From Legionellales bacterium (GTDB taxonomy: Bacteria; Pseudomonadota; Gammaproteobacteria; JAHCLG01): DNA of 43,474 bases. The translations under genes and the position numbers were made by a program. Location: positions 1-43,474 of the forward strand of contig JAHCLG010000020.1 in the NCBI GenBank assembly GCA_026125385.1. Reading direction: 5' to 3'. Below are positions 33,516-40,061 of this stretch, in pieces (within the stretch, counting starts at the first letter, position 1; the number at the start of each line of letters is the position of its first letter). The notes below the pieces were generated by a model, which was not told where the DNA came from, searched no databases, and saw nothing but the letters and a program-made list of their open reading frames with translations.

Positions 33516-34313
33516 ATGAAACAACTCGGTTTTGATGTAAAACGTAATTTAAAACGCTCGCCACGAATTTATGTGAAAACACCCGATTTAAAAGTAACGT
33601 ATGGTTCATTCATAGCAGACGATCCCAGTCAATTTGAGGGCTGGGATCACCTTAATGATGATCAGAAAATTGAACTTAAACATTATATTCAAAATATCGA
33701 TGCCGTTAAAAATCATTTAGGACAATTAGTCTTGAATGAACAATCCGATTATCGGTTTCGATTACCATTGAGCTTTATTGATGCCATAGCAGAGCTGAGC
33801 AAAATTGGTGATGATGCTGGGATAAATATCAATATCTTTGACTCGATGCTGGTTGCTATTATACAAGAATTAAAAATTAGCATCAGTAAACTCTCGGGTG
33901 AACATAAAATCAAAGCGCTTGCCATTCTAGATAAGCTCGGATTAGCTGAATATAAAAAAATTGATCGTACGCAACAAATTCAAGCAATCTATTCTGAATT
34001 ACTTGCTATCAGAAATAAATCAGAAAAATTACATCAAAAAGCCAACACATTATTCAATAAAGATAAAAGTTATTCACCCAAAGCTATCGAAGGAATGGCA
34101 AAAGGCGAAACGACACCCTCTAAATGGCTGGTTGCTTGTGCTATCGATGTGTTAGCAGAAGAAAAGCGAACAGTATTAACTAAGATCCTATCAAATAATG
34201 ATATTTATATGCTGTGGTATAAACCGCTTGTGGATAATGGCAAAAAAATATTAGCCGATAAGTTAAAAATTAAATATCAATTTAATATAGACGAATGTAT
34301 TAATAGTAATTAG
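33516..34313 (+). CDS. Unknown protein B of a two-gene operon
   Basis: The 265-residue protein begins MKQLGFDVKRNLKRSPRIYV and is mostly helical, with no signal, membrane span or motif I recognise. A segment (KSYSPKAIEGMAKGETTPSK, about residues 188-207) resembles the spacing of an XRE-like turn (SPKAIEGMAKGETTPSKWL), so weak DNA binding is conceivable. The start directly follows the previous stop, implying equal production with protein A. It converges with the DUF6471 gene. Confidence 0.65.
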   Translation: MKQLGFDVKRNLKRSPRIYVKTPDLKVTYGSFIADDPSQFEGWDHLNDDQKIELKHYIQNIDAVKNHLGQLVLNEQSDYRFRLPLSFIDAIAELSKIGDDAGININIFDSMLVAIIQELKISISKLSGEHKIKALAILDKLGLAEYKKIDRTQQIQAIYSELLAIRNKSEKLHQKANTLFNKDKSYSPKAIEGMAKGETTPSKWLVACAIDVLAEEKRTVLTKILSNNDIYMLWYKPLVDNGKKILADKLKIKYQFNIDECINSN

Positions 34314-34374
34314 GATAAAGAATATATATTAAATAACAGTGCTCAAAAAGATGGCGAGGTTAATATTCTTTTAT

Positions 34375-34632
34375 TTATTTTAACCTAAGATCTTCTATGC
34401 CCAATGCCTCCGCGCACAATAAAAAAAAGGCAAATGGAAATTTACCCTCGTTAATCGTTTTTGTTAAGTTAGAAGTGGTTTTTTCAACACCTAACTGTAA
34501 CAACGCTAAGCGTAAATCTTCATAAGTAAAATCACGTCGTGTTAACTCTATTTTTAACAGCGTGGAAGCTTGTTTTTCCCAACGGGTCTTCATTGCGATC
34601 ATTGCCGACTTGAGATAAAAATTAGTATTCAA
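34375..34632 (-). CDS. DUF6471-type small protein
   Basis: This protein has 85 residues or fewer. The body, KTRWEKQASTLLKIELTRRD then TYEDLRLALLQLGVEKTT and FPFAFFLLCAEALGI, matches the small HTH-like DUF6471 family of unknown role. The upstream ATG overlaps a good -10 box, so a promoter-based start at M11 (34602) or M14 (34593) is possible. The gene converges with the two-gene operon and is divergent from the 34740/34882 genes across an AT-rich control region. Confidence 0.72.
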   Translation of the reverse strand: MNTNFYLKSAMIAMKTRWEKQASTLLKIELTRRDFTYEDLRLALLQLGVEKTTSNLTKTINEGKFPFAFFLLCAEALGIEDLRLK

Positions 34633-34690
34633 TATAACTAAATCGTAAGAAAAAAGTCAAATTAGCATTGACATTAATAACTATATAGTT
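34632..34690. promoter_or_regulatory. divergent control region with palindrome
   Basis: On the reverse strand TTGACT (34660-34655) and TTATAT (34637-34632) are 17 bases apart and serve the DUF6471 gene. A perfect 12-base palindrome AACTATATAGTT is at 34679-34690. On the forward strand TTGACA at 34668-34673 could be a -35 box for the small ORF and the 34882 gene, but I find no matching -10. Confidence 0.45.
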
Positions 34691-34739
34691 TTTCAAGCTA
34701 TCGCAACTTCCTTAAACAAAACTCACAGGAGATTAAGCA

Positions 34740-34880
34740 ATGACAATAACCACCGACCTAACGTCGCTTTGCACCACCTCATTACGGATGGCAACACCCC
34801 GATCGCGTTATCACATCAAGAAAAAACAGGTGATCCGAACATTAAAAATACTTAGCGTTAATCACATGAGAGGGTATTAA
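34740..34880 (+). CDS. Short basic ORF with a good ribosome site
   Basis: This encodes a 46-residue ORF. The ATG follows AGGAGATTAAGCA at correct spacing, and the stop is one base before the next ATG (34882). The sequence starts MTITTDLTSLCTTSLRMATP, and the second half is basic (RYHIKKKQVIRTLK). It may be a real small protein or a leader peptide that couples translation into the next gene. There is no recognisable family. Confidence 0.4.
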   Translation: MTITTDLTSLCTTSLRMATPRSRYHIKKKQVIRTLKILSVNHMRGY

Positions 34881-34881
34881 T

Positions 34882-35130
34882 ATGAACGTACGTAACAACC
34901 TTGAAGATCTCTTGCTTGATTTATCCATCAATATGACTCACCTTACCACGTATCTAAAAAAAGTACTCGATCACCATAACATTGAATTTGACGAAGCATT
35001 CATGGGAACATTTTCTGATACCGTGAGTAAATTGCACTGGGCAAGACATCATTTAGCCTTGTTAAAAGATCTGTTTATTCACCTTGAGGTGCTCAAAGAT
35101 TTATTTTTTTCGTCGCAAAAATTAAATTAA
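34882..35130 (+). CDS. Small helical protein, paralogue of the 38148 product
   Basis: The protein has 82 residues. It aligns along most of its length to the protein at 38148-38393: LKKVLDHHNIEFDEAF and TVSKLHWARHHLALLK here, IKKILDSNNIDFDKEL and SLSKLNWAKQHLDILK there. It has no signal or known motif and is probably a helical bundle. A GAGAGGG ribosome site is present. It is followed after 28 bases by a metalloprotease gene. Function is unknown. Two copies on one element suggest a regulatory or immunity-type role, without direct support. Confidence 0.65.
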   Translation: MNVRNNLEDLLLDLSINMTHLTTYLKKVLDHHNIEFDEAFMGTFSDTVSKLHWARHHLALLKDLFIHLEVLKDLFFSSQKLN

Positions 35131-35158
35131 ACAAAATACGTTAAGGATTAGTAAGATC

Positions 35159-35887
35159 GTGAAAAAAAATTATCTAACCATTGAAAATCTTAATATCGAA
35201 GTAAAGCGAACATCGGTAAAACACACCCGATTAACCATTTCACCCCCTCACGGTCATCTCTCGATCACCGCACCTTTTCATATTAGCGATCAACAATTAC
35301 ACCATTTTGTCAGTAACAATCTCGATAAAATTCATCGCCATATTGCCAAAATAAAATCGTATGTAGTATTGCCTGCTTCACGATTTATCAATAATGAAAT
35401 GCATGTGTATTTTGGACAATCTTATACACTAAAATTAATAGAAGCCACCCACGCGGGTGTTATGATCGTCGATAATCGGCTTATTATGTATACCAAAGCA
35501 GGATCGACGCGAGAAGATCGCCTAAAAATTCTAAATACCTTTTATCAACAACAACTCTGCACGGTAATTAACGAGTTAATGAAAAAATGGCAACCGATTG
35601 TTGGTAAACACGCTGAAAACTGGGTAATTCGAAAAATGAAAGCGCGGTGGGGTTCTTGTCATTACCAGCAAAAGAAAATTATTTATAATTTAGAACTCGC
35701 TAAAAAATCCATCGAGCACATCGAATATGTGGTGGTTCACGAACTCACTCATTTGCACGAACCAAATCACAGTCAACGATTTTATCAACTCATGACACAA
35801 TTTTTACCCCAGTGGAAAACCCTGCGTCATGAGCTGAATCACCCGACCTACGATCACATCTCGCACACATTGCCTGAATCATTTTAA
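35159..35887 (+). CDS. YgjP-like metal-dependent hydrolase (DUF45/M48-type)
   Basis: The 242-residue protein starts at GTG 35159 after AAGGATTAG. It contains MKARWGSCHYQQKKIIYNLE and the zinc motif VVHELTHLHEPNHSQRF (HELTH plus a downstream HSQRF). Both are diagnostic of the YgjP/DUF45 family, and the metal site is intact. Relatives are often found next to restriction or other defence genes, but no restriction gene is visible here. Its substrate is unknown. Confidence 0.9.
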   Translation: MKKNYLTIENLNIEVKRTSVKHTRLTISPPHGHLSITAPFHISDQQLHHFVSNNLDKIHRHIAKIKSYVVLPASRFINNEMHVYFGQSYTLKLIEATHAGVMIVDNRLIMYTKAGSTREDRLKILNTFYQQQLCTVINELMKKWQPIVGKHAENWVIRKMKARWGSCHYQQKKIIYNLELAKKSIEHIEYVVVHELTHLHEPNHSQRFYQLMTQFLPQWKTLRHELNHPTYDHISHTLPESF

Positions 35888-35991
35888 CTATGGGATAGTT
35901 CATCTGGGTTGAAAGGATTTAATCAATTGGTCAACTATGATAGTGTATTCCGTGTGAACTTAAACAACATCACCGGCTAGGAGTCATTATT

Positions 35992-36234
35992 GTGAAGGAC
36001 AACACAGTCAGCGAAAAGAAACTGCATAACAAAGAACGTATTACGATCCGCATTGATCGGGATATTTTAACCTGGTTTCGCGATCAATCACCCACACAAC
36101 GCGGTTATCAATCGCGGATGAATCAAGCGCTGCGTGATTATATTGAATATTCTAAAAAACCTTTAGAACCCAGATTGAGCTGCCGCCCTATTTGCTCGCC
36201 ATTGCTTGGAGCGCACCTTTCTTTATGCTCTTGA
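35992..36234 (+). CDS. BrnA-like antitoxin without its toxin
   Basis: The 80-residue frame starts at GTG 35992 after TAGGAG. Residues 14-54 (RITIRIDRDILTWFRDQ, then GYQSRMNQALRDYIEY) match the ribbon-helix-helix BrnA antitoxin. No BrnT toxin gene lies upstream. The last 25 residues (after KKPLEPR, with LLGAHLSLCS) do not look like BrnA and run into the promoter of the next TA pair, so the original 3' end may have been lost at a junction. Confidence 0.7.
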   Translation: MKDNTVSEKKLHNKERITIRIDRDILTWFRDQSPTQRGYQSRMNQALRDYIEYSKKPLEPRLSCRPICSPLLGAHLSLCS

Positions 36235-36259
36235 CAAGTACCCTAATATAGAGTACTAT
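36231..36259 (+). promoter_or_regulatory. promoter of the second HigBA-like pair
   Basis: TTGACA (36231-36236), a 17-base spacer and TACTAT (36254-36259) form a near-consensus promoter. AGTAC at 36237-36241 and GTACT at 36253-36257 form an inverted repeat over the spacer and -10 box, a likely antitoxin operator. The stop of the BrnA-like gene lies within the -35 box. Confidence 0.65.
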
Positions 36260-36280
36260 TGGTAATTAAGGAGTTAACTA

Positions 36281-36565
36281 TTGGATATATATAAAGTTGA
36301 ACTTTCAAAAAATGTGATAAAAGATTTAAAGTGTCTACCGAAACATATTGTCTTAAAGTTAGGATCATGGATAGAGTTAGTTGCTGAAAGCGGTTTAAAA
36401 GCAGCACAAAAAATACCAGGTTATCATGATGAGCCACTTAAAGGAAATCGGAAAGGGCAGCGCTCGATCCGCTTAAACCGAGCTTATAGAGCTATATATG
36501 TTATTGATGAATCAAACAAAATTCATTTTGTTTCCGTAGTTGAGGTGAACAAGCATGAGTACTAA
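36281..36565 (+). CDS. RelE/HigB-type toxin
   Basis: The 94-residue protein uses a TTG start, supported by AAGGAG seven bases upstream. The family pattern is clear: KLSKNVIKDLKCLP-like N-terminus (VELSKNVIKDLKCLPKHI), a central IPGYHDEPLKGNRKGQRSIR, then RAYRAIYVIDESNKIHFVSV. The basic RSIRLNRAYRA region would contain the RNase residues. The stop overlaps the antitoxin start by 11 bases. The weak TTG start may keep toxin low. Confidence 0.82.
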   Translation: MDIYKVELSKNVIKDLKCLPKHIVLKLGSWIELVAESGLKAAQKIPGYHDEPLKGNRKGQRSIRLNRAYRAIYVIDESNKIHFVSVVEVNKHEY

Positions 36566-36875
36566 ATCAAAAAATCGCGAAGCACTAAAGATGTTAGAAG
36601 AAATATCCGGCAAAAAATTGACGTTGGGAAATCTCTTATGGTCAATTCGTAAATGTGAAGAATTATCACAAGTTGAATTTGCAGAGAAGTTAAATATATC
36701 AAAACAATATTTATGTGATATTGAGCATGGCAGACGGTTTGCAAGTCCCAAAATGGCAGCCGAATATGCGCAAAAACTAGGATACTCTGTTACACAATTT
36801 ATTAGACTTTGTTTGCAAGATATGATTGATCGTGATGGTATTCGGTTAAGAGTAGATGTAAACGATGCTGCTTAA
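36555..36875 (+). CDS. XRE-family antitoxin (HigA-like)
   Basis: The 106-residue protein has a Cro/CI helix-turn-helix: LGNLLWSIRKCEELSQVEFA, then LNISKQYLCDIEHGRRFASP (about residues 22-66). It partners the overlapping toxin gene and probably represses the promoter at 36231. It differs in length and sequence from the HTH protein at 31146, so the two TA pairs are separate acquisitions rather than a duplication. Confidence 0.83.
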   Translation: MSTKSKNREALKMLEEISGKKLTLGNLLWSIRKCEELSQVEFAEKLNISKQYLCDIEHGRRFASPKMAAEYAQKLGYSVTQFIRLCLQDMIDRDGIRLRVDVNDAA

Positions 36876-37877
36876 GTTCTGTATCCACTCAATTTTATTG
36901 TCAATGCGGATGATTTTTATCCTATCACTTATTGTTTGGCTTAGGGTCATCAGTTCGGCACTATAGATTTTGTTTATCACTCTAGGTCAAATATCCTTTA
37001 TTATTATTGGTGGCAATCCTTTACCCACACAAACTGTGGATAAGGTTGTGAGAAAGAGTTGGGCAGATGGCAACGTGCCTTGATGATCCTAGGGTAGCGT
37101 ATTAATGGTCAAAAAATGACCATATAAATACAAGCTGTTTACAAGCGGGTGAGTGGAACGTCAGTAAAGAGTGGATAAATGGTATCAATGAACAGGTTAA
37201 CCCACGTGTTTTCAGTGTTTGATGGGTAAATTAGGCCAGAAATACTTAAATCAATGAAAAACAACCTCGAAATGAGTGATTGAAGAGGGTCAATGACACC
37301 GTGTGAGATTTTGACTCGTATGGATTTCAGCCGTCGTCTGATGGCAAATGCTTGGAGATCCGCTATGATGCAACGGCTGACACACAGCACGGCAATGAAT
37401 AAGGATACTATCTTTTAGATCACATGGAAGTGAACCGTGTTTTTTATCCTTGCCTTTATCGGCTTTACAAAAAAATAAGACTTAAGCGAGTTCTTCATCT
37501 CTGGCGAAGTTAGGATCTTCGATCGTTTCACGGAAAAGATGGCGAATAGTATCTTCTAACCCACATTGAGCTACCCCTTCCCGTAATAAAATAAATCAGG
37601 CTAGGATTTAGACGGAACACAATTGGCATATCCTAAAATTTTCTAGTGCTATATAATTAATGTACTATATAGGTGCACTCACCATCTGATTGGTAATTTT
37701 TTGTACATTATTGCACAAAATACGAACAAAGTCCAGCGAATACTAACACATTGACCTCGTGTCAGAATTTGACTCTAAAAAGGACATAAGGTACGGAACT
37801 TGCGATCACGATCCCGGCCTAACCTCAAATAGCTCCCTAATACAGTACCTGTAAAATCTTCCACAGGGTCTCAAACA
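36876..37877. other. decayed or non-coding stretch
   Basis: I see no intact gene in this 1-kb region. It holds a 50-base element at 37021-37070, a small palindrome ATGGTCA-AAAAA-TGACCAT (37105-37123), and short open pieces that look like protein fragments. One reverse-strand piece, about 37485-37598, reads LLREGVAQCGLEDTIRHLF and then ETIEDPNFARDEELA before a stop, with no start. The region looks like an eroded junction. Confidence 0.5.
37021..37070 (+). repeat. 50-bp element with paired DnaA-like boxes, left copy
   Basis: The element begins TTACCCACACAAACTGTGGA and ends GGGCAGATGG. It contains TGTGGATAA (37035-37043), the reverse complement of the consensus DnaA box, facing TTACCCACA (one mismatch). 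An inverted copy lies at 41586-41635 with 42 of 50 bases identical by eye. Confidence 0.7.
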
Positions 37878-38144
37878 TCAAGATCCAGCCATTTTTTGCA
37901 AAATTATCTTGTGGCCATTTGCGTCATAGCATGTCACACAATAAAAACCTAAGATCTTATCAAAGCATTCAGAAGAAATTCTACCGATAGCGTTATTCAT
38001 AACTGCATACAATACTCGCGGCGAAATTCCACTATACTCTGCAATTTTACTCAACCGCCAATGCGTGATCTGCCTAATTTCTCTGATAAAATATTGCAAT
38101 GTTTGACGTTGGAAATGATCATCCTCGTGATTTAAAAGGTTCAT
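37878..38144 (-). CDS. Small HTH-like unknown protein
   Basis: The 88-residue protein has a possible helix-turn-helix (RLSKIAEYSGISPRVLYAVM, about residues 30-49) and two late cysteines (FYCVTCYD). The ribosome site AAGGAAG lies in the end of the preceding gene, three bases before whose stop and this ATG nearly meet. It is the last gene of a four-gene reverse operon. It could regulate the operon, but no operator is evident. Confidence 0.6.
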   Translation of the reverse strand: MNLLNHEDDHFQRQTLQYFIREIRQITHWRLSKIAEYSGISPRVLYAVMNNAIGRISSECFDKILGFYCVTCYDANGHKIILQKMAGS

Positions 38145-38147
38145 AAA

Positions 38148-38393
38148 TTACTTCCTTGGTGGTGATCCTTCAGGTTGATTTTTCAGGATATCGAGATGCT
38201 GTTTCGCCCAATTTAATTTGCTAAGAGAATCGGTAATTTTTACAGTAAGCTCTTTATCAAAATCAATATTGTTTGAATCTAGAATTTTTTTTATTTCATA
38301 CGTAATAATCATCAAATTATGATGTAGACTACTAATAAGAGAATCCAGTGTGTATTGATCCACAGTATTTTCTTCCTCATTAAAATTAATCAT
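38148..38393 (-). CDS. Small helical protein, paralogue of the 34882 product
   Basis: The 81-residue protein starts at ATG 38393, supported by AAGGGTGG; an upstream ATG at 38414 has no ribosome site. From LDSLISSLHHNL onward it aligns to the 34882 product, with a shared core of a KILD/KVLD helix, NIDFD and SKLNWAKQHL. The tail EGSPPRK is unique. It is the third gene of the reverse operon. Function is unknown. Confidence 0.65.
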   Translation of the reverse strand: MINFNEEENTVDQYTLDSLISSLHHNLMIITYEIKKILDSNNIDFDKELTVKITDSLSKLNWAKQHLDILKNQPEGSPPRK

Positions 38394-38435
38394 ATGGCCA
38401 CCCTTGTTTTGCATGTATTTTTTTAATTAACGATT

Positions 38436-38762
38436 TTATTCAACTTCCGTTATTTGAGTGGCGAAAATTTCTGCTACTTCATATTTTATATCGTTGATTA
38501 TTAGGGATCGCTTTAAGATATGCCCATTAACACGATAATATCTTTCCACTATAAAATCGCACCGCTCTGTACTCCATGTTTCGCATAAGTAAATTACTCT
38601 ATGATTAGAGCGCCACGTTCCATCAATATTAATGGCTGTATAATTTGAATTTATGGGATCTACTGACACAAAATAGGCTAAAAGAGCGCTTTTCTTTTTA
38701 TAGATAATATTCATCGGCTCTAGGGTTAATTTTCCGGTAAATTTTATTTCAATATTTTCCAT
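38436..38762 (-). CDS. Unknown small beta-rich protein
   Basis: The 108-residue protein starts at ATG 38762, inside the end of the upstream gene (14-base overlap). It reads MENIEIKFTGKLTLEPMNII and is rich in beta-forming residues, with INIDGTWRSNHRVIYLCETW and RYYRVNGHILKRSL. No signal, membrane span or family is recognised. Tight overlap with the 38749 gene suggests the two proteins act together. Confidence 0.6.
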   Translation of the reverse strand: MENIEIKFTGKLTLEPMNIIYKKKSALLAYFVSVDPINSNYTAINIDGTWRSNHRVIYLCETWSTERCDFIVERYYRVNGHILKRSLIINDIKYEVAEIFATQITEVE

Positions 38763-39141
38763 TCGCTTCCATCCCAAACAGTAACGCTCTTGCACAATTT
38801 TTATACCTGTTATTTAAAAAAATATCATATTCACCATCGCGGAATTCACCGGATCGTGAGAATAAATTGAAGATCTCAGTGATTCTTGTAAAAATACGCG
38901 CATAGTATTGAGTGCGGATCTGAAAGTAATTTAAACAGTAATGATCCATTAAAGACTTTTTCACTTCCTCTTGCTGAAATAACATTTTTAGTGCTCTAGC
39001 GCCGAGGTTATTCTTTAGCCAACATGAACCTAACATCGCCGCCATTTTCTTTAGCGGCTTATTTAGTCGTCGGGTAGTGATTTTCTTGCCATGACTTAAA
39101 AAGTGCTGCCGTGCGATAACATAAAAAAATCGATCATCCAT
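38749..39141 (-). CDS. Unknown basic protein, first gene of a reverse operon
   Basis: The 130-residue protein starts MDDRFFYVIARQHFLSHGKK and is strongly basic in the first half (KKITTRRLNKPLKK). It has aromatic-rich helices later (QIRTQYYARIFTRITEIF) and no signal or membrane span. No family is recognised. It heads a four-gene cluster (unknown, unknown, helical paralogue, HTH-like) with short or negative spacing. Its start is divergent from the methyltransferase region. Confidence 0.6.
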   Translation of the reverse strand: MDDRFFYVIARQHFLSHGKKITTRRLNKPLKKMAAMLGSCWLKNNLGARALKMLFQQEEVKKSLMDHYCLNYFQIRTQYYARIFTRITEIFNLFSRSGEFRDGEYDIFLNNRYKNCARALLFGMEANGKY

Positions 39142-39295
39142 AATATTTTCCTACTTTTTTAAGAGGGTGTTCCTATTAATTTCGTCGTTGTGGTATAGTC
39201 ATGCTATAAAATAAATAACGTTTAACGTCACCGTAATCAAAACATGAATAACACCGTTGCGGAATATCATTGAATGGATTGTATTAATGGAGCCG

Positions 39296-39349
39296 TATTT
39301 AGAGTCCTAAAAAAGGAGCCTAAATATGAATATCAATTTTATGTTGTGA
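39296..39349 (+). promoter_or_regulatory. hairpin hiding a ribosome site, followed by a seven-codon ORF
   Basis: TATTTAGAGTCCT (39296-39308) pairs with AGGAGCCTAAATA (39314-39326) at 11 of 13 positions. The right arm contains the Shine-Dalgarno AGGAG and ends at an ATG (39326) that opens a seven-codon frame (MNINFML, stop at 39347-39349). This lies 28 bases upstream of the methyltransferase start and looks like a translational attenuator. Function is inferred. Confidence 0.4.
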
Positions 39350-39377
39350 TCTGGTTTCGAAATAATGATCTGATCTT

Positions 39378-40061
39378 ATGAATAATTTAGATGCGCCTAA
39401 CATACATCATCATTGGACGAATTATGATAATGATCCGTTCTACCAATCTTTATCCGGGGAAGGTTTACGTACTTTTGCTAAAAAAGCTGGTTTAGTAAAT
39501 GGATGCGACATCAAATTACTTAAGCCCTATTGGGAAAATGCCCAGTCCATATTGGACGTTACCTCGGGATATGGTCGGGTAATTCATGCCTTACGCTCTC
39601 AAAACTACCTCGGAACTATTATAGGTATCGAGCGTAATCAAGCACAATACGAAAGTGCTAAACAATACGTTGGACAGGATGCGCTTCTCATACATGGTGA
39701 TATTCACGATTTAACCGTCATTCAGCAAAAATTTGACGTAATATTATTACTGTGGTCAGGTCTTGCAGAATTTCATCCTTCGGAACAGCCGCTCATCATC
39801 CGTAACCTCGCAAAAAAATTAAATCCCAATGGCTATTTAATTATTGATACCATTCCCATGAATGTTAAGCCGCTCGGTACGGAAGAATTTGCTTACCGTT
39901 CATTTTTGACCCGCGTCAACGATTCTGTTGTCCACACCTATGAAGCCACCTATGATGAAATAGAGTTATACGCTAATCAAGCCAATCTTAACCAAATAAA
40001 ATTAATCACCGTTGAAACAGAGACCCAGCGCACGCGCTGGCTCTATGTATTGTCTCATTAA
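39378..40061 (+). CDS. Class I SAM-dependent methyltransferase
   Basis: The 227-residue protein has the Rossmann methyltransferase core. Motif I is SILDVTSGYGRVIHAL (about residues 55-70), the acidic end of strand 2 is IIGIERNQAQYESAK, then LLIHGDIHDL, and motif IV is FDVILLLWSGLAEF. Motif I has T/S where most have a G/C. The substrate is unknown; small-molecule methylation is more likely than DNA methylation because no NPPY-type motif is present. No good ribosome site precedes the ATG except that of the tiny upstream ORF. It overlaps the next gene tail to tail by four bases. Confidence 0.85.
   Translation: MNNLDAPNIHHHWTNYDNDPFYQSLSGEGLRTFAKKAGLVNGCDIKLLKPYWENAQSILDVTSGYGRVIHALRSQNYLGTIIGIERNQAQYESAKQYVGQDALLIHGDIHDLTVIQQKFDVILLLWSGLAEFHPSEQPLIIRNLAKKLNPNGYLIIDTIPMNVKPLGTEEFAYRSFLTRVNDSVVHTYEATYDEIELYANQANLNQIKLITVETETQRTRWLYVLSH

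Noticed and set aside
37139-37390. 83-residue reverse-strand open frame
   Set aside because: It uses a GTG with no ribosome site, has no family resemblance and lies in an eroded region. I treat it as chance.
36876-37877. Insertion sequence or transposase remnant
   Set aside because: The fragments do not show DDE or other transposase motifs. Only the 50-bp element and short frames could be supported.
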